The position numbers and the translations under genes were made by a program. From Clostridia bacterium (lineage in GTDB: Bacteria; Bacillota; Clostridia; Christensenellales; UBA1242): a stretch of DNA of 45,595 nt. The stretch covers positions 1-45,595 of the forward strand of contig JAFUJK010000015.1 of NCBI GenBank assembly GCA_017468205.1. The letters run 5' to 3'. Numbering within the stretch: the stretch's first letter is position 1; every line of letters begins with the position of its first letter. Positions 1-8,320 of the stretch are shown here, piece by piece. The notes under the pieces were generated by a model, which was given only the letters and a program-made list of their open reading frames with translations, was not told where the DNA came from and ran no database searches.

Positions 1-1029
1 CCAAGTTTAGGCACAACGGCGCCGAGTTCGTACTCGACCCTTGGGGCGAGCGTCTGCACATACAAGGCGTATCGCAGTGGGAACACGGTGATTGTGATAA
101 TAAATCAGGCGACAAAACCTATTACGATAGTGGGAAATGCGGCGAGTACATTCACGGTGTCGAGTGGCTCAAACATCAGTGCGGTTTCTATGACACGAGC
201 AACGTGTAGCACGACGACGGCAACGGTGTCCGCGACCTTTGGGAGCGGTTTTTACCCACAATTTTCGTATAATTCTGGAACAAATATGAAGATTTCCGCC
301 GCTGCTGGAAGTGGTGGCATAGGTTCGGTGTCATATGAATACACTTTTACAACTAATGTTTTAAAAATTACGTTCAGCGGATTGCCAACTGGGTACACAA
401 GTATCCCGACACTTGCGCTGACGACACATACGCTGGGAAGTTACAGCCTTGTAATCAATGTATCAAACGCCACTTACGAGGTAATTTATGAAAGTACGCA
501 AACTATTGTAAATGTAACGCCAAGCACAAATTATTACATCACACAGGCATACGTTGGCAGTAACGCAGCAGAGGACGTGAAGTATTATCGCGGTTATTTA
601 GTGCAAACCGCAAATGCATTTAGCATTAGTTATGAAACGAGCGAAACAAGCAGTATGGTGAAGTTTATCATTAAGGATATGACGGGGGATTTGACCTTGA
701 ATGTCGTTACTGGAAACACGAAGCCTATATTGAAGTCGACTGGCGGTGTGGGTGTAGACACCGTTGCGATAATTGCGACCAACGGGGGAGAGGCGCGTAT
801 AACTGGTTCTGACCTTACTGACGATAGCGACACGGTTGTGTGTATGGCTGTTGCGTATGCAGGATATGAATTCGTGGGCTGGACGGATAGCGATGGAAAT
901 AATTTGGGCACAACCCTAAATATTCGCCTTACGAAAGAGCAAGCGGAAGGCAAATTGATAACTGCAAATTTTGCGAAAATAGATGCGAACGTGAATACTG
1001 AAACGAGCAATACGGACGTGTTGGTGTAG
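1..1029 (+). CDS. Secreted InlB-like repeat surface protein, 5' end outside window
   Basis: The reading frame is open from base 1 to the stop at 1027-1029, so the true start lies upstream of the window; the GTG at 88 is only the first start-like codon inside it. About 343 residues are visible. They are rich in Thr, Ser, Val and Gly with beta-strand periodicity, as in extracellular adhesin-like proteins. The last 90 residues form a divergent InlB B-repeat-like module (GGEAR..., then AVAYAGYEFVGWTD, then LITANF). This module and the terminal tail NVNTETSNTD are shared with the protein at 9276-10908, so the two are paralogues at the C-terminus. No LPXTG motif or C-terminal membrane segment is seen. 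G+C is visibly higher than in the flanking genes. The function is unknown; a cell-surface role is inferred from composition and repeat type. Confidence 0.7.
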   Translation, partial: PSLGTTAPSSYSTLGASVCTYKAYRSGNTVIVIINQATKPITIVGNAASTFTVSSGSNISAVSMTRATCSTTTATVSATFGSGFYPQFSYNSGTNMKISAAAGSGGIGSVSYEYTFTTNVLKITFSGLPTGYTSIPTLALTTHTLGSYSLVINVSNATYEVIYESTQTIVNVTPSTNYYITQAYVGSNAAEDVKYYRGYLVQTANAFSISYETSETSSMVKFIIKDMTGDLTLNVVTGNTKPILKSTGGVGVDTVAIIATNGGEARITGSDLTDDSDTVVCMAVAYAGYEFVGWTDSDGNNLGTTLNIRLTKEQAEGKLITANFAKIDANVNTETSNTDVLV

Positions 1030-1055
1030 GCGAGGCGCACCCAAATCATTCTTCG

Positions 1056-1447
1056 TGTCATTGCGAGGGAATATAATTCCCGTGGCAATCTCGCCTTTAA
1101 AAAGGAAGGAAGTGCCTTTTATTGCAGAGATTTCTCGACTACGCTCGAAATGACAAAGAGGCGAGATTGCCACAGCACTTCGTGCTTCGCAATGACAAGT
1201 ATCTTGAATATTGAGATTTCTCGATGCGCTACACTTACTCGAAATGACAGTCCGCGCGTGAATGACAGTCCCTCGTGTCATTATGAGGAGCGAAGCGACG
1301 CGATAATCTCGGCGACAAAGTCGCCGTCACGGGGGGAAAAAGGCGAGAAGTCTCTTAATTACTGAGATTTCTCGATGCGCTACACTTACTCGAAATGACA
1401 AAAAGGCGAGATTGCCACAGCAGAGCCTTGCTCTGCTTCGCAATGAC
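1056..1447. repeat. Cluster of interspersed palindromic repeats (two alternating unit types)
   Basis: Bases 1030-1500 hold no credible gene. They contain seven copies of two short units. Unit A has a TGTCATTGCGAGG/GGCAATCTCG core at 1056-1095, 1160-1196 (inverted), 1276-1312 and 1404-1447 (inverted). Unit B runs from GAGATTTCTCGA to CTCGAAATGAC at 1127-1154, 1212-1249 and 1363-1400; the last two share 38 identical bases. Units A and B alternate. Translation of such units gives the spurious CHFERSREIS/CHCEARS-type peptides known from many bacterial genomes, so these are intergenic REP/MITE-like elements. Spacing and orientation are irregular, which excludes CRISPR. Confidence 0.8.
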
Positions 1448-1464
1448 ACAATAATAAAAGTATT

Positions 1465-1494
1465 AGAAAAGAAAGGCAAGAGCCTTTCTTTTCT
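1465..1494 (-). terminator. Rho-independent terminator of the ABC importer genes
   Basis: A perfect 13-bp stem (1465-1477 with 1482-1494) and AAGA loop lie just after the permease stop codon on the minus strand. T-rich sequence follows in that direction. Confidence 0.75.
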
Positions 1495-1501
1495 TTGTAA
1501 G

Positions 1502-2317
1502 TTACAATCGTCCGCGTTTTTTATTGACGTATTTTTCGAGCAAGGCAACAAGGAAGTACATAACACTTGCGAGCAAGCAAAGTAAAATTGTACTTGCCAT
1601 AACCAAATCCAGTTTAAACACTTGGCTTCCATAAACTATGAGATATCCGAGTCCGGCACTACTCACGAGATATTCACCCATAATTGAGCCGACCCAACTC
1701 ATTCCGACACTAATTTTTAGCACTGAAACAAATTGAGGGAGGCTAGCGGGAAGTATGAGTTTTGTTAGAATTTGGAATTTGTTAGCACCCATTGAGCGCA
1801 TTAGCAGAATTTTGTCCTTATCGCATTCTCTAAATGCATTCAGCATTGAGATTATTGTGATAATCACGGTTATTAGCACACAGATTACAATTATAGATTG
1901 CATTCCTGCGCCGAACCAAATGATTATTACGGGGCCGAGTGCAATTTTGGGCAGGGAGTTTAGCACCACGATGTACGGGTCGAGAATCTTTCGCAGAGTT
2001 TCGCTCCACCACAACAAAATCGCAATGAGGCAACCTAGGATAGTTGCAATTGCAAAGCCGAGTACGGTTTCGTAGAGGGTAATTCCAATATGGTAGAACA
2101 AATCGCCTGATTGATACAAATCACCAATAGTAGTGAGAATTCGGCTGGGGGAACTGAGAATCATAGTATTTATGATGCCTAGATAGGCGAACAATTCCCA
2201 CAAGGCGATGAACAAAACCAAGATTCCAAGTTGACTACACAATATTAGAGCGCTGTGGCGTTTGTGTCGGGCAAGATATCGCAAGTGCTCTTTTGAATAA
2301 TTAACTTGACGTTTCAA
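1502..2317 (-). CDS. ABC transporter permease, ThiX/SsuC/TauC type
   Basis: This is the inner-membrane permease of an importer, forming the channel with the ATPase at 2314-3072 and fed by the binding protein at 3188-4195. About six hydrophobic helices are seen, plus a BPD_transp_1 cytoplasmic loop (MRSMGANKFQILTKLILPAS) of the EAA type that docks on the ATPase. The start chosen is TTG at 2317, giving 271 aa. It overlaps the ATPase stop codon and sits 10 bases after GGAGG at 2328-2332. A TTG at 2335 is in frame but has no ribosome-binding site. The stop is followed at once by a terminator. Family members import thiamine pyrimidine precursors, alkanesulfonates, taurine or nitrate; the substrate here cannot be told. 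Confidence 0.8.
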   Translation of the reverse strand: MKRQVNYSKEHLRYLARHKRHSALILCSQLGILVLFIALWELFAYLGIINTMILSSPSRILTTIGDLYQSGDLFYHIGITLYETVLGFAIATILGCLIAILLWWSETLRKILDPYIVVLNSLPKIALGPVIIIWFGAGMQSIIVICVLITVIITIISMLNAFRECDKDKILLMRSMGANKFQILTKLILPASLPQFVSVLKISVGMSWVGSIMGEYLVSSAGLGYLIVYGSQVFKLDLVMASTILLCLLASVMYFLVALLEKYVNKKRGRL

Positions 2318-3072
2318 TCTTGAAGTTCCTCCCAAATTTTATCAACGGTTATTTTGTATTCATCTGTACGTTTTCGCTCCTCGATTGAAGCGATTTTTCG
2401 TAGATTTGTCTTAAAAGTGGCTTTGACGATGCTCGGCCGTTTTGAGAGCACGATAATTCTATCTGATAGGCTAACGGCTTCGCCGAGGTCGTGGGTAACC
2501 AGAATGCTGGTTTTTTCCTCGCGGGCGATTATACTGCTGACGTCTTGGATTACGGTTTTTCTTGTTTGATAATCCAGAGCACCGAAGGGCTCGTCAAGCA
2601 ATAAAATTTCGGGACGTAGCACAAGTGTACGAATTAGAGCAACGCGTTGGCGCATTCCACCGCTCAGGTGGTGGGGATATTTGTTCACAAAGTCTTTTAA
2701 ACCATATTTTTCGATAAGTTCATCGAGATATTCTTTGTTTGCGGGGTCTTTATTATGAGTGATTTCAAGCCCTAGTTTGACATTTTCTAGCACGGTTCGC
2801 CATTCAAACAGGTGGTCGCGCTGGAACATATAGCCGATTTTGTTCTTGTTTTCACTCAAAGGAGAGCCATCAAGCAGGATTGTGCCGGTGCTTGGCGACA
2901 GGATTCCCGCAATGATTGAAAGTAAGGTTGTCTTACCACAGCCACTGGGACCAACAATAGAAATAAATTCTTTACTATCAACAAATAGAGAAATATTTTC
3001 GATTGCTTTTGTTTCGTCTTTTAGTGTGTGATAATTGAGAGCAATATCCTTTAATTCGAGTAAATGAGCCAT
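2314..3072 (-). CDS. ABC transporter ATP-binding protein, nitrate/sulfonate/ThiZ family
   Basis: This 252-residue ATPase powers the importer. Walker A is GPSGCGKTT near residue 41, the signature is LSGGMRQR near 137, and Walker B with the D-loop is LLLDEPFGALD near 157. The switch His lies in LVTHD near 193. Length and motifs match SsuB/TauB/ThiZ-type subunits. The ATG follows a GGAAGG ribosome-binding site. Its 3' end overlaps the permease start by a few bases, indicating translational coupling. It has its own upstream promoter-like sequence, and a terminator hairpin separates it from the binding-protein gene, so ATPase and permease may be made at a lower level than the binding protein. Confidence 0.88.
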   Translation of the reverse strand: MAHLLELKDIALNYHTLKDETKAIENISLFVDSKEFISIVGPSGCGKTTLLSIIAGILSPSTGTILLDGSPLSENKNKIGYMFQRDHLFEWRTVLENVKLGLEITHNKDPANKEYLDELIEKYGLKDFVNKYPHHLSGGMRQRVALIRTLVLRPEILLLDEPFGALDYQTRKTVIQDVSSIIAREEKTSILVTHDLGEAVSLSDRIIVLSKRPSIVKATFKTNLRKIASIEERKRTDEYKITVDKIWEELQD

Positions 3073-3101
3073 TTGATTCCTTCCATTTTACTTACATTGC
3101 C

Positions 3102-3130
3102 ATTATATTTTAATTTTGTGCGATTTGTTA
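3102..3130 (-). promoter_or_regulatory. Probable promoter of the ATPase-permease pair
   Basis: On the minus strand a TATAAT -10 box (3102-3107) has a weak -35 like TAACAA 17 bases upstream. It lies between the terminator of the binding-protein gene and the ATPase ATG. Confidence 0.45.
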
Positions 3131-3159
3131 CAAAATGCAAAGAAATGATTGAGAAAAAT

Positions 3160-3183
3160 AAAAAGAGCCAAACGGCTCTTTTT
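3160..3183 (-). terminator. Terminator or attenuator between binding-protein and ATPase genes
   Basis: A 10-bp stem AAAAAGAGCC/GGCTCTTTTT with an AAAC loop lies right after the binding-protein stop codon and gives a U-run on the minus strand. Confidence 0.7.
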
Positions 3184-3187
3184 TAAT

Positions 3188-4195
3188 TTAAGCATAAGAG
3201 AAGTATTTTACTACTTTTTGTGCTATTGTATTATCAATAACTTTATCAAAAGCCACACTTCCCTCGAGTTGGTCGGCGGCGGTAATGATTGCGCAGAGTC
3301 TGTCATATCCGTCTTGTGTCATTACTGGACTGCTTGCGAATGCATTTAGAGCCTTATAGTTTTCGACTGCTGATTTGATGCTTGTTTCGTTGCTTCCAGC
3401 GAATTGTGGCATAAGGGCGTCCACGACATCGTCAATATTTGCGTTCATCAAGTATAAATATCCACGATAAACAGCGCGCAAGAATTGTTCGGCTTGGAGT
3501 GCGTTGTTTTCGAGATATTCCTCATTTGCAATAAATGCGGTGTAGGGTACATATCCACCAAGTTCACCGATTGATGCAACAATAGCTCCGTTGCCATCGG
3601 CGACATAGTCGCTAGCCACTGGCTCGAACATTGTACAATAGTCGCCAACACCTGATTCAAAGACGGTGGCAACCATTCCGAAATCGTAGTCAAGGTTTAG
3701 GGTATAATCGCGGCCAGCAACCATACCGTTTTGCGCAAGAGCATATTCAAGAGTCATTGCTGGCATTCCTCCACGGCGACCAGCGATGATAGTTTTTCCG
3801 CGCAAATCTTCGAGGGTGAAGTCGGAGTCAGCGGTGCGTCCAACGAGGAAAGAGCCATCACAAGCGGTTAGTTGACCGAAAACTTTTGGTGACTTGGCAC
3901 CTTCTGCGGTTTGTTGAGCGGTGTAAACTGCTGTTTCAGGGCCGGCAAGACCGATGGTTGCACTGCCCGAGATGAGCGAGGTCATCACGTTGTTGCTACC
4001 ATTACCGTTTACGAGTTCGACCTCTAATCCCTCGTCCTTAAAATAGTCGTTGCTCATAGCGATGTAGAGCGGTGCATAGAAAATGCTGTGCGTTACTTCG
4101 CTTAACACTATTTTGTTGCTCGGGGCTTCGCCACAACCTGTAAACAACATAATTGGCATTAACATTAACGCCATTAAAAATGCTAATTTTTTCAT
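3188..4195 (-). CDS. ABC transporter substrate-binding lipoprotein, NMT1/ThiY/SsuA-like
   Basis: This 335-residue extracytoplasmic binding protein delivers substrate to the permease/ATPase pair. The N-terminus is a lipoprotein signal: MKK, a hydrophobic stretch, then LFTGC, with Cys21 as the lipidated residue. The mature part has the NMT1/SsuA-like fold signature: HSIFYAPLYIAMSNDYFKDE near 37-56, then a MTSLISGSATIGLAGPE loop. The ATG has an AGGAGG ribosome-binding site at 4200-4205. The gene appears monocistronic, since a terminator follows it. Substrates in this family include hydroxymethylpyrimidine, sulfonates and taurine. No TPP riboswitch is seen upstream, which gives no support for a thiamine role. 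Confidence 0.82.
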   Translation of the reverse strand: MKKLAFLMALMLMPIMLFTGCGEAPSNKIVLSEVTHSIFYAPLYIAMSNDYFKDEGLEVELVNGNGSNNVMTSLISGSATIGLAGPETAVYTAQQTAEGAKSPKVFGQLTACDGSFLVGRTADSDFTLEDLRGKTIIAGRRGGMPAMTLEYALAQNGMVAGRDYTLNLDYDFGMVATVFESGVGDYCTMFEPVASDYVADGNGAIVASIGELGGYVPYTAFIANEEYLENNALQAEQFLRAVYRGYLYLMNANIDDVVDALMPQFAGSNETSIKSAVENYKALNAFASSPVMTQDGYDRLCAIITAADQLEGSVAFDKVIDNTIAQKVVKYFSYA

Positions 4196-4225
4196 TAAAT
4201 CCTCCTAAAATTAAACATTTATGTT

Positions 4226-4255
4226 ATGATATTCCAATTTTCAAAATTTTGTTAA
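4226..4255 (-). promoter_or_regulatory. Probable promoter of the binding-protein gene
   Basis: On the minus strand TTAACA (4250-4255) and TATCAT (4226-4231) are 18 bases apart, upstream of the AGGAGG and ATG. It is divergent from the pgsA promoter. Confidence 0.4.
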
Positions 4256-4260
4256 ATTCG

Positions 4261-4289
4261 TTTAACTTTTTTTAAAATTATGGTATAAT
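4261..4289 (+). promoter_or_regulatory. Sigma-A promoter of pgsA
   Basis: TTTAAC (4261-4266) lies 17 bases from a TATAAT (4284-4289) that carries an extended TGG element. Transcription would begin near 4296, which excludes a pgsA start at 4288 and supports ATG 4330. Confidence 0.7.
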
Positions 4290-4329
4290 GATAATAATAT
4301 GCAGAAGAATAAAAAAATGGAGATTTTAT

Positions 4330-5064
4330 ATGAACAATTTTTGGAATGTACCTAATATTCTGACCTTGTTTAGGTTGGCGCTTGTTCCGGTTTTTTTGGT
4401 TGTTTTCTTTTTTTGGGGCGACGGATTTCATATTGCGGCGCTTGTTGTGTTTGTGATTGCTTGTTTGACTGATGTTTTAGACGGAATTATTGCGCGAAAG
4501 ACAAATCAGATTACAAAATATGGTGTAGTACTTGACCCGCTGGCGGACAAATTGTTGAAAGGTGCGACATTAATTGCGTTTGCAAGTATTAATGTTATTC
4601 CGCTTTGGCTTGCTATAACAATAATTACTATTGATGTAGGATTAATTATAACGGGTATTTGTTTATACAAGCAGGAAATTACGATTCCAAGCAATTTTCT
4701 TGGTAAGGCAGGGACTGTCGTAACAAGTTGTGGTTTGGTGCTTTGTTTCTTCTACGAATATCTTGCGGGGTGGAATTTGTACATCCTGTATGCGGGTCTT
4801 GCAACTATTGTAGCAAGTGTAATCTATTATATTTGCGCAAATTATAAGCGAGTTTTTTGTAAAAATGACGTTGTTGAAACGACTGCGACAAAGGTTGAGG
4901 AAAATGAAGAAGAAACAACTTGCGATGTTGAAGAAATTGCAAGTGAAGATGAGGCTAGCGAAGTTGTTTTAGAAGCGACTGCGGTTAATTTGAAAGAAAA
5001 TGACGAGAATTTGCAAAAAGAAGAGCAAGAAATTGTTGAAGATATTGACAAACAAGAAAAATAA
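4330..5064 (+). CDS. pgsA: CDP-diacylglycerol-glycerol-3-phosphate 3-phosphatidyltransferase
   Basis: The enzyme makes phosphatidylglycerophosphate from CDP-diacylglycerol and glycerol-3-phosphate in the cytoplasmic membrane, the committed step to phosphatidylglycerol. The CDP-alcohol phosphotransferase signature is complete: D-G-x2-A-R-x8-G-x3-D-x3-D, seen as DGIIAR ... YGVVLDPLAD. Several membrane helices follow. The start is ATG 4330, 7 bases after GGAG. Typical PgsA proteins are about 180-200 aa; this one has 244 because of a roughly 55-residue, strongly acidic, Glu-rich C-terminal tail of low complexity on the cytoplasmic side. The tail is not part of the catalytic domain and its role is unknown. 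Confidence 0.88.
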   Translation: MNNFWNVPNILTLFRLALVPVFLVVFFFWGDGFHIAALVVFVIACLTDVLDGIIARKTNQITKYGVVLDPLADKLLKGATLIAFASINVIPLWLAITIITIDVGLIITGICLYKQEITIPSNFLGKAGTVVTSCGLVLCFFYEYLAGWNLYILYAGLATIVASVIYYICANYKRVFCKNDVVETTATKVEENEEETTCDVEEIASEDEASEVVLEATAVNLKENDENLQKEEQEIVEDIDKQEK

Positions 5065-5073
5065 TGCTACAAT
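5045..5073 (+). promoter_or_regulatory. Sigma-A promoter for the small membrane protein
   Basis: A consensus TTGACA (5045-5050) and TACAAT (5068-5073, with TGC extension) are spaced by exactly 17 bases. They overlap the 3' end of pgsA. Confidence 0.75.
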
Positions 5074-5101
5074 TAAGTGAACTTAAAAAAGGGGATAGAT
5101 T

Positions 5102-5335
5102 ATGACTACTGCTTTACTTTTGGTATCGTTGGTTGAAAGACTTTCGCAAGTTAATGTAATTATTGGCATTATACTTTGCGCTCTTGGAATTGCGATTGCT
5201 TGCTTGGCGCGTCGTATCGCTTGCGCTGCTAGGAAGTCGGGCAAAGTGCCAAACGACGACACTATTATGATTACAACGAAAGTTATTGGGTTGATTTTTA
5301 TTGTCATTGCTTTGGTTGTTATGATTATTCAATAG
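5102..5335 (+). CDS. Small two-helix membrane protein of unknown function
   Basis: This 77-residue protein has two hydrophobic helices (about residues 18-35 and 58-76). They are joined by a basic, Cys- and Arg-containing loop (LARRIACAARKSGK) and an acidic NDDT. The ATG is preceded by AAGGGG at good spacing, and the gene has its own promoter and terminator, which supports its being real. I do not recognise the family. Confidence 0.65.
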   Translation: MTTALLLVSLVERLSQVNVIIGIILCALGIAIACLARRIACAARKSGKVPNDDTIMITTKVIGLIFIVIALVVMIIQ

Positions 5336-5356
5336 AAAGGCTTGTGCCTTTTTTTA
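5336..5356 (+). terminator. Terminator after the small membrane protein gene
   Basis: Stem AAAGGC/GCCTTT (5336-5341 with 5346-5351) with TTGT loop is followed by a T-run. Confidence 0.75.
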
Positions 5357-5367
5357 TTTTTGTTTAA

Positions 5368-5454
5368 AAACGACAAAATCGGTAGGTTTTATTTACTTTT
5401 CGCGGTTGAAATACTTTATTTTCAACAGCCTTTTTTATTTTATTGCGCTACAAT
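5368..5454 (+). promoter_or_regulatory. spoIIG promoter region with 0A-box-like site and inverted repeat
   Basis: A TACAAT -10 box (5449-5454) lacks a -35 at normal spacing. This is as expected for spoIIG, which in Bacillus subtilis needs Spo0A~P for activation. Upstream are a site whose complement reads TTTGTCG (about 5371-5377; the 0A box is TGTCGAA) and an inverted repeat GTTGAAA (5405-5411)/TTTCAAC (5420-5426) followed by a T-run. The hairpin could instead be a terminator. Assignment rests on analogy. Confidence 0.4.
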
Positions 5455-5474
5455 TATATCAAGGAGCGCGGGAT

Positions 5475-6305
5475 ATGGAGATTGTGATTGAATATGTGCT
5501 ACTTGACAATTTTTTGATTGATGCATTGCTTATGACACTGACTATCAAGACGCTTCGTTTGCCATTTAGCAAAGCGGGGATTATGTGTGCTAGTGCGTTT
5601 GGGGCTGGGTTTGCAGTAATTTCTCCACTGATTAATGTCGGTGGCATTTTGGCAATACTTATGAAATTGTCGGTTGCTTTTGTTATGGCTTTTATGGCTT
5701 GTTTTTCGTTGAAACGAGTTTTTTCGCGCTTTTTAGTGTTTGCTTTATACACTTTTGCATTCGGCGGGGCACTCGTTGCGATTTTTACGTTTTTAGGTGT
5801 TCAGGTTTATGATGCGATGTACATCGGCTATGTTTCGTCACTTCCGCTAGGCACTTTATTGGTGTGTGCGTTTATGTTTTTTGTGGCGATATTGCGGTTA
5901 ATTCGTTTGCTTAAAAACAAGCGTACTTGGGGGAATTCGGTGAATTTTGAAATTGAAATTTTGGGCAAAAGAAAAAAAGTCAAGGGTTTTATTGATACAG
6001 GCAACACGCTTAAAAATCGAGAGGGCAAGCCCGTTGTTGTTCTGCCTGAACGGGAGTTAAGTTTTTGGTTTTCTGCGCACGATAGAATGATGATAATGTT
6101 TGATAAAGGGCAGAGTTTGGGGTTAAAAAATCTTGATTTTATTGTTGTTGGGAGTTTTGGGGGGAGTTATAAGATGCGGGTTTTTGACGCAAAAATTACG
6201 ATTGATGGCAAGGAAAGTGAGGCATGCGTAGGAGTGGCGAACGGAAAGGTGCGTTGTGGCGATTGTCAGGCTGTTATTGGAAGTGAATTATTGGAGGCGA
6301 TGTAA
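5475..6305 (+). CDS. spoIIGA: Sporulation sigma-E factor processing peptidase
   Basis: SpoIIGA is the membrane-embedded aspartyl protease that removes the pro-sequence of SigE in the mother cell after the forespore signal SpoIIR. The N-terminal half has five or so hydrophobic helices. The C-terminal half is the cytosolic protease domain with the catalytic motif GFIDTGNTL (DTGN) near residue 177. The start chosen is ATG 5475, which follows AAGGAG at 5461-5465; an in-frame upstream ATG at 5406 lies in the promoter region. The 276 aa are slightly short for the family. The stop codon overlaps the sigE start by one base, the standard spoIIGA-sigE pair. Confidence 0.92.
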   Translation: MEIVIEYVLLDNFLIDALLMTLTIKTLRLPFSKAGIMCASAFGAGFAVISPLINVGGILAILMKLSVAFVMAFMACFSLKRVFSRFLVFALYTFAFGGALVAIFTFLGVQVYDAMYIGYVSSLPLGTLLVCAFMFFVAILRLIRLLKNKRTWGNSVNFEIEILGKRKKVKGFIDTGNTLKNREGKPVVVLPERELSFWFSAHDRMMIMFDKGQSLGLKNLDFIVVGSFGGSYKMRVFDAKITIDGKESEACVGVANGKVRCGDCQAVIGSELLEAM

Positions 6306-7021
6306 TGTTTAGTTTTGTTAAGAAGATAATATTAAGGGCGATTGGGCTAAATGAGGACGTTTCAAAAGAGCAAATGTTGCTTTATTTGTGCAATAATGAG
6401 GCATTGCCAAGCCCTATGGATAATGAAGAAGAAAAAGAGTGTTTGACGCGTTTGGCGAATGGCGATGAAGAGGCGCGTGGGGAGTTAATTGAAAGAAATC
6501 TTCGATTGGTGGTTTATATTGCTAAAAAATTTGAGAATTCGGGAGTTGATATTGAGGACTTAATTTCTGTTGGGTCGATTGGGCTTATTAAGGCGGTAAA
6601 TACTTTTAATTTAGATAAAAAAATTAAATTGGCGACTTATGCCTCTCGTTGTATTGAAAATGAAATTTTGATGCATTTACGCAAGGTGAGTAAACAGAAA
6701 AATGAAACTTCACTTGATTCTCCACTATCTTTTGATGCAGATGGCAATGAATTGCTTTTGAGTGATGTGATTGGGATAGATGCTGATGAAGTGTTTAAAA
6801 GTATGGAAATTTCGATTGAAAAAGAAATAATTCAAAAAGTACTTGAAAAGCTCGATAATCGCGAAAAGCAGATTGTTTCGATGCGGTTTGGGTTGAATGG
6901 AGAAGAGGAACATACACAAAAGCAGGTTGCCGATATGCTCAATATCTCGCAAAGTTATATTAGCAGAATAGAGAAGAAAATTCTCTCAAAAATGAAAAAA
7001 GATATGGCAAAAATGATGTAA
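6305..7021 (+). CDS. sigE: RNA polymerase sporulation sigma factor SigE (pro-sigma-E)
   Basis: SigE directs early mother-cell transcription. The 238 residues comprise an N-terminal amphipathic pro-sequence of roughly 28 residues, cleaved by SpoIIGA close to LCNNEALP, then sigma-70 region 2 ([52 protein letters not shown]) and region 4 with its helix-turn-helix ([20 protein letters not shown]). Identity to Bacillus SigE is evident throughout. Its ATG overlaps the spoIIGA stop (TAATG), giving coupled translation. Sigma-E-type promoters are visible in this window before spoIIIAA and spoIIM. Confidence 0.96.
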   Translation: MFSFVKKIILRAIGLNEDVSKEQMLLYLCNNEALPSPMDNEEEKECLTRLANGDEEARGELIERNLRLVVYIAKKFENSGVDIEDLISVGSIGLIKAVNTFNLDKKIKLATYASRCIENEILMHLRKVSKQKNETSLDSPLSFDADGNELLLSDVIGIDADEVFKSMEISIEKEIIQKVLEKLDNREKQIVSMRFGLNGEEEHTQKQVADMLNISQSYISRIEKKILSKMKKDMAKMM

Positions 7022-7025
7022 TCGT

Positions 7026-7055
7026 GTATAAAAATTAAACCACTTGCCGACACTA
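7026..7055 (+). promoter_or_regulatory. Sigma-F-type promoter of sigG
   Basis: GTATA (7026-7030), 15 bases, then GCCGACACTA (7046-7055) fits the sigma-F consensus GYWTA-N15-GGNNANANTR at all but one fixed position. sigG is a known sigma-F target in Bacillus. Confidence 0.55.
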
Positions 7056-7083
7056 ATGTTTGATTGCTTTTGTTGGAGGGAGT

Positions 7084-7857
7084 ATGTCAAGCAAAGTGGT
7101 TATTTGTGGGGTTGACACCTCGACTTTGCCCAAGTTTTCGGCAAACGAATTGGCGGAGTTAATGCTAAAGATTAAGGACGGCGACGAGAACGCTAAACAG
7201 CAATTTATCTATGGAAATATGCGTCTTGTTCTCAGTGTTGTTCAACGATTTGCTAATCGAAAAGAAAATATGGACGACCTTTTTCAAGTAGGGTGTGTCG
7301 GTTTGCTTAAAGCGATTGAAAATTTCGATATTTCGCTTAATGTTAGGTTTAGTACGTATGCCGTACCTATGATTATTGGTGAAATTCGCAGATTTTTGAG
7401 GGACAACAGTGCGATTAGAGTGTCAAGGTCATTAAGGGATATTGCATATCGAGCATTGCAATCGCGCGAAAAGTTAGGCGCAACACTTCAACGTGAGCCG
7501 ACACTTGAAGAAATTGCGCTTGATTTGGACACTCCTTATAGACAAGTGGCGTGCGCACTTGATGCAATTTCTGAACCTTTATCACTGTCTGAACCTATGT
7601 ATTCAGACGACCCTGACGCTTGTGAAATTGGCGACCATATTGCGGATTTAAGCAATACTGACGAAAAATGGCTCAACAATATGTCTATTCAAGATGCATT
7701 GAGGGATTTGGCACCACGTGAGAAGAAAATTTTGATTTTGAGATATTTTATGGGAAAAACGCAGGTTGAAGTTAGTACTGAGGTTGGCATTAGTCAAGCA
7801 CAGGTTAGTAGGCTTGAGAAAAATGCCCTAAATTTTGTTAAAAAATATCTCATTTAG
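7084..7857 (+). CDS. sigG: RNA polymerase sporulation sigma factor SigG
   Basis: SigG controls late forespore transcription. The 257-residue protein begins MSSKVVICGVDTSTLP, the family's typical N-terminus. Region 2 reads GNMRLVLSVVQRF and DDLFQVGCVGLLKAIENFD, followed by FSTYAVPMIIGEIRRFLRD. Region 3 carries IRVSRSLRDIAY, and the region 4 helix-turn-helix is GKTQVEVSTEVGISQAQVSRLE. The start is ATG 7084 after GGAGGG; a TTG at 7060 is in frame but lies at the expected transcription start. The gene is separate from sigE, with its own sigma-F-like promoter and a terminator. Targets would include the spoVA genes. Confidence 0.96.
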   Translation: MSSKVVICGVDTSTLPKFSANELAELMLKIKDGDENAKQQFIYGNMRLVLSVVQRFANRKENMDDLFQVGCVGLLKAIENFDISLNVRFSTYAVPMIIGEIRRFLRDNSAIRVSRSLRDIAYRALQSREKLGATLQREPTLEEIALDLDTPYRQVACALDAISEPLSLSEPMYSDDPDACEIGDHIADLSNTDEKWLNNMSIQDALRDLAPREKKILILRYFMGKTQVEVSTEVGISQAQVSRLEKNALNFVKKYLI

Positions 7858-7876
7858 CAGGTTGAGCCTGCTTTTT
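7856..7876 (+). terminator. Terminator of sigG
   Basis: Stem AGCAGG/CCTGCT (7856-7861 with 7867-7872) begins inside the sigG stop codon and is followed by a T-run. Confidence 0.8.
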
Positions 7877-7896
7877 TGTTATCAAAAATTTTGATT

Positions 7897-7925
7897 TTGC
7901 ATATATTTATTATAGTTTATATTGT
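7897..7925 (+). promoter_or_regulatory. Probable sigma-A promoter of ylmC
   Basis: TTGCAT (7897-7902) and TATTGT (7920-7925) are 17 bases apart, about 30 bases before the ylmC ATG. Confidence 0.45.
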
Positions 7926-7953
7926 GGGGACGCAAAAGTGTAGCGGAGATTGT

Positions 7954-8319
7954 ATGGAAATTAGTTTTAGTGAATTGCGCTCGAAAACAGTCGTTAATTT
8001 GACAGATGGTCGCAGGTTGGGGCATATTATTGATTTGATTTTTGAACAATGTGGGGCGCGTATTTTGGGTGTTGTTGTTCCTGGAACTAAATCAGGAATG
8101 TTTAAAGGTAGAGAAGATATATTTATTCCATATCAGTGTATTTGCAAGATTGGTTTTGATACAATCTTGGTCGAACTAAATCCAGTTACGCCCCCGCCAC
8201 CAGTAACTGCTGCAAGCCTAATAGGAAAATATCAACCCGCAAATACTGTGGTGGTCGAACCTGAAACGGGAAATAAAGCGCGCACATACACCACTTATAC
8301 AGGATTGCCAGAAAAATAA
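7954..8319 (+). CDS. ylmC: YlmC/YmxH-family sporulation protein (PRC-barrel)
   Basis: This is a small PRC-barrel protein of the YlmC/YmxH family, commonly found beside sigE/sigG in endospore formers; its molecular role is not established. The core (residues 1-80) has the family pattern MEISFSELRSKTVVNLTDGRRLGHIIDL near the start, then GVVVPG and IPYQCICKIGFDTILVEL. The start is ATG 7954, after CGGAG; an upstream in-frame TTG at 7876 would prepend an unrelated hydrophobic stretch lying in the promoter. After residue 85 there is a Pro-rich extension of about 35 residues that family members of about 80 aa lack. Confidence 0.8.
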   Translation: MEISFSELRSKTVVNLTDGRRLGHIIDLIFEQCGARILGVVVPGTKSGMFKGREDIFIPYQCICKIGFDTILVELNPVTPPPPVTAASLIGKYQPANTVVVEPETGNKARTYTTYTGLPEK

Positions 8320-8320
8320 A

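Noticed and set aside
916..1365. Reading frames on both strands encoding CHFERSREIS-like peptides
   Set aside because: They are translations of the interspersed palindromic repeats, with no ribosome-binding site and no domain.
1056..1447. Repeat cluster as a CRISPR array
   Set aside because: Two unit types alternate in both orientations, spacers vary widely in length, and there are no cas genes.
3073..4287. TPP riboswitch upstream of the ABC importer
   Set aside because: No CUGAGA-type thi-box sequence or suitable leader length was found before the binding-protein or ATPase genes.
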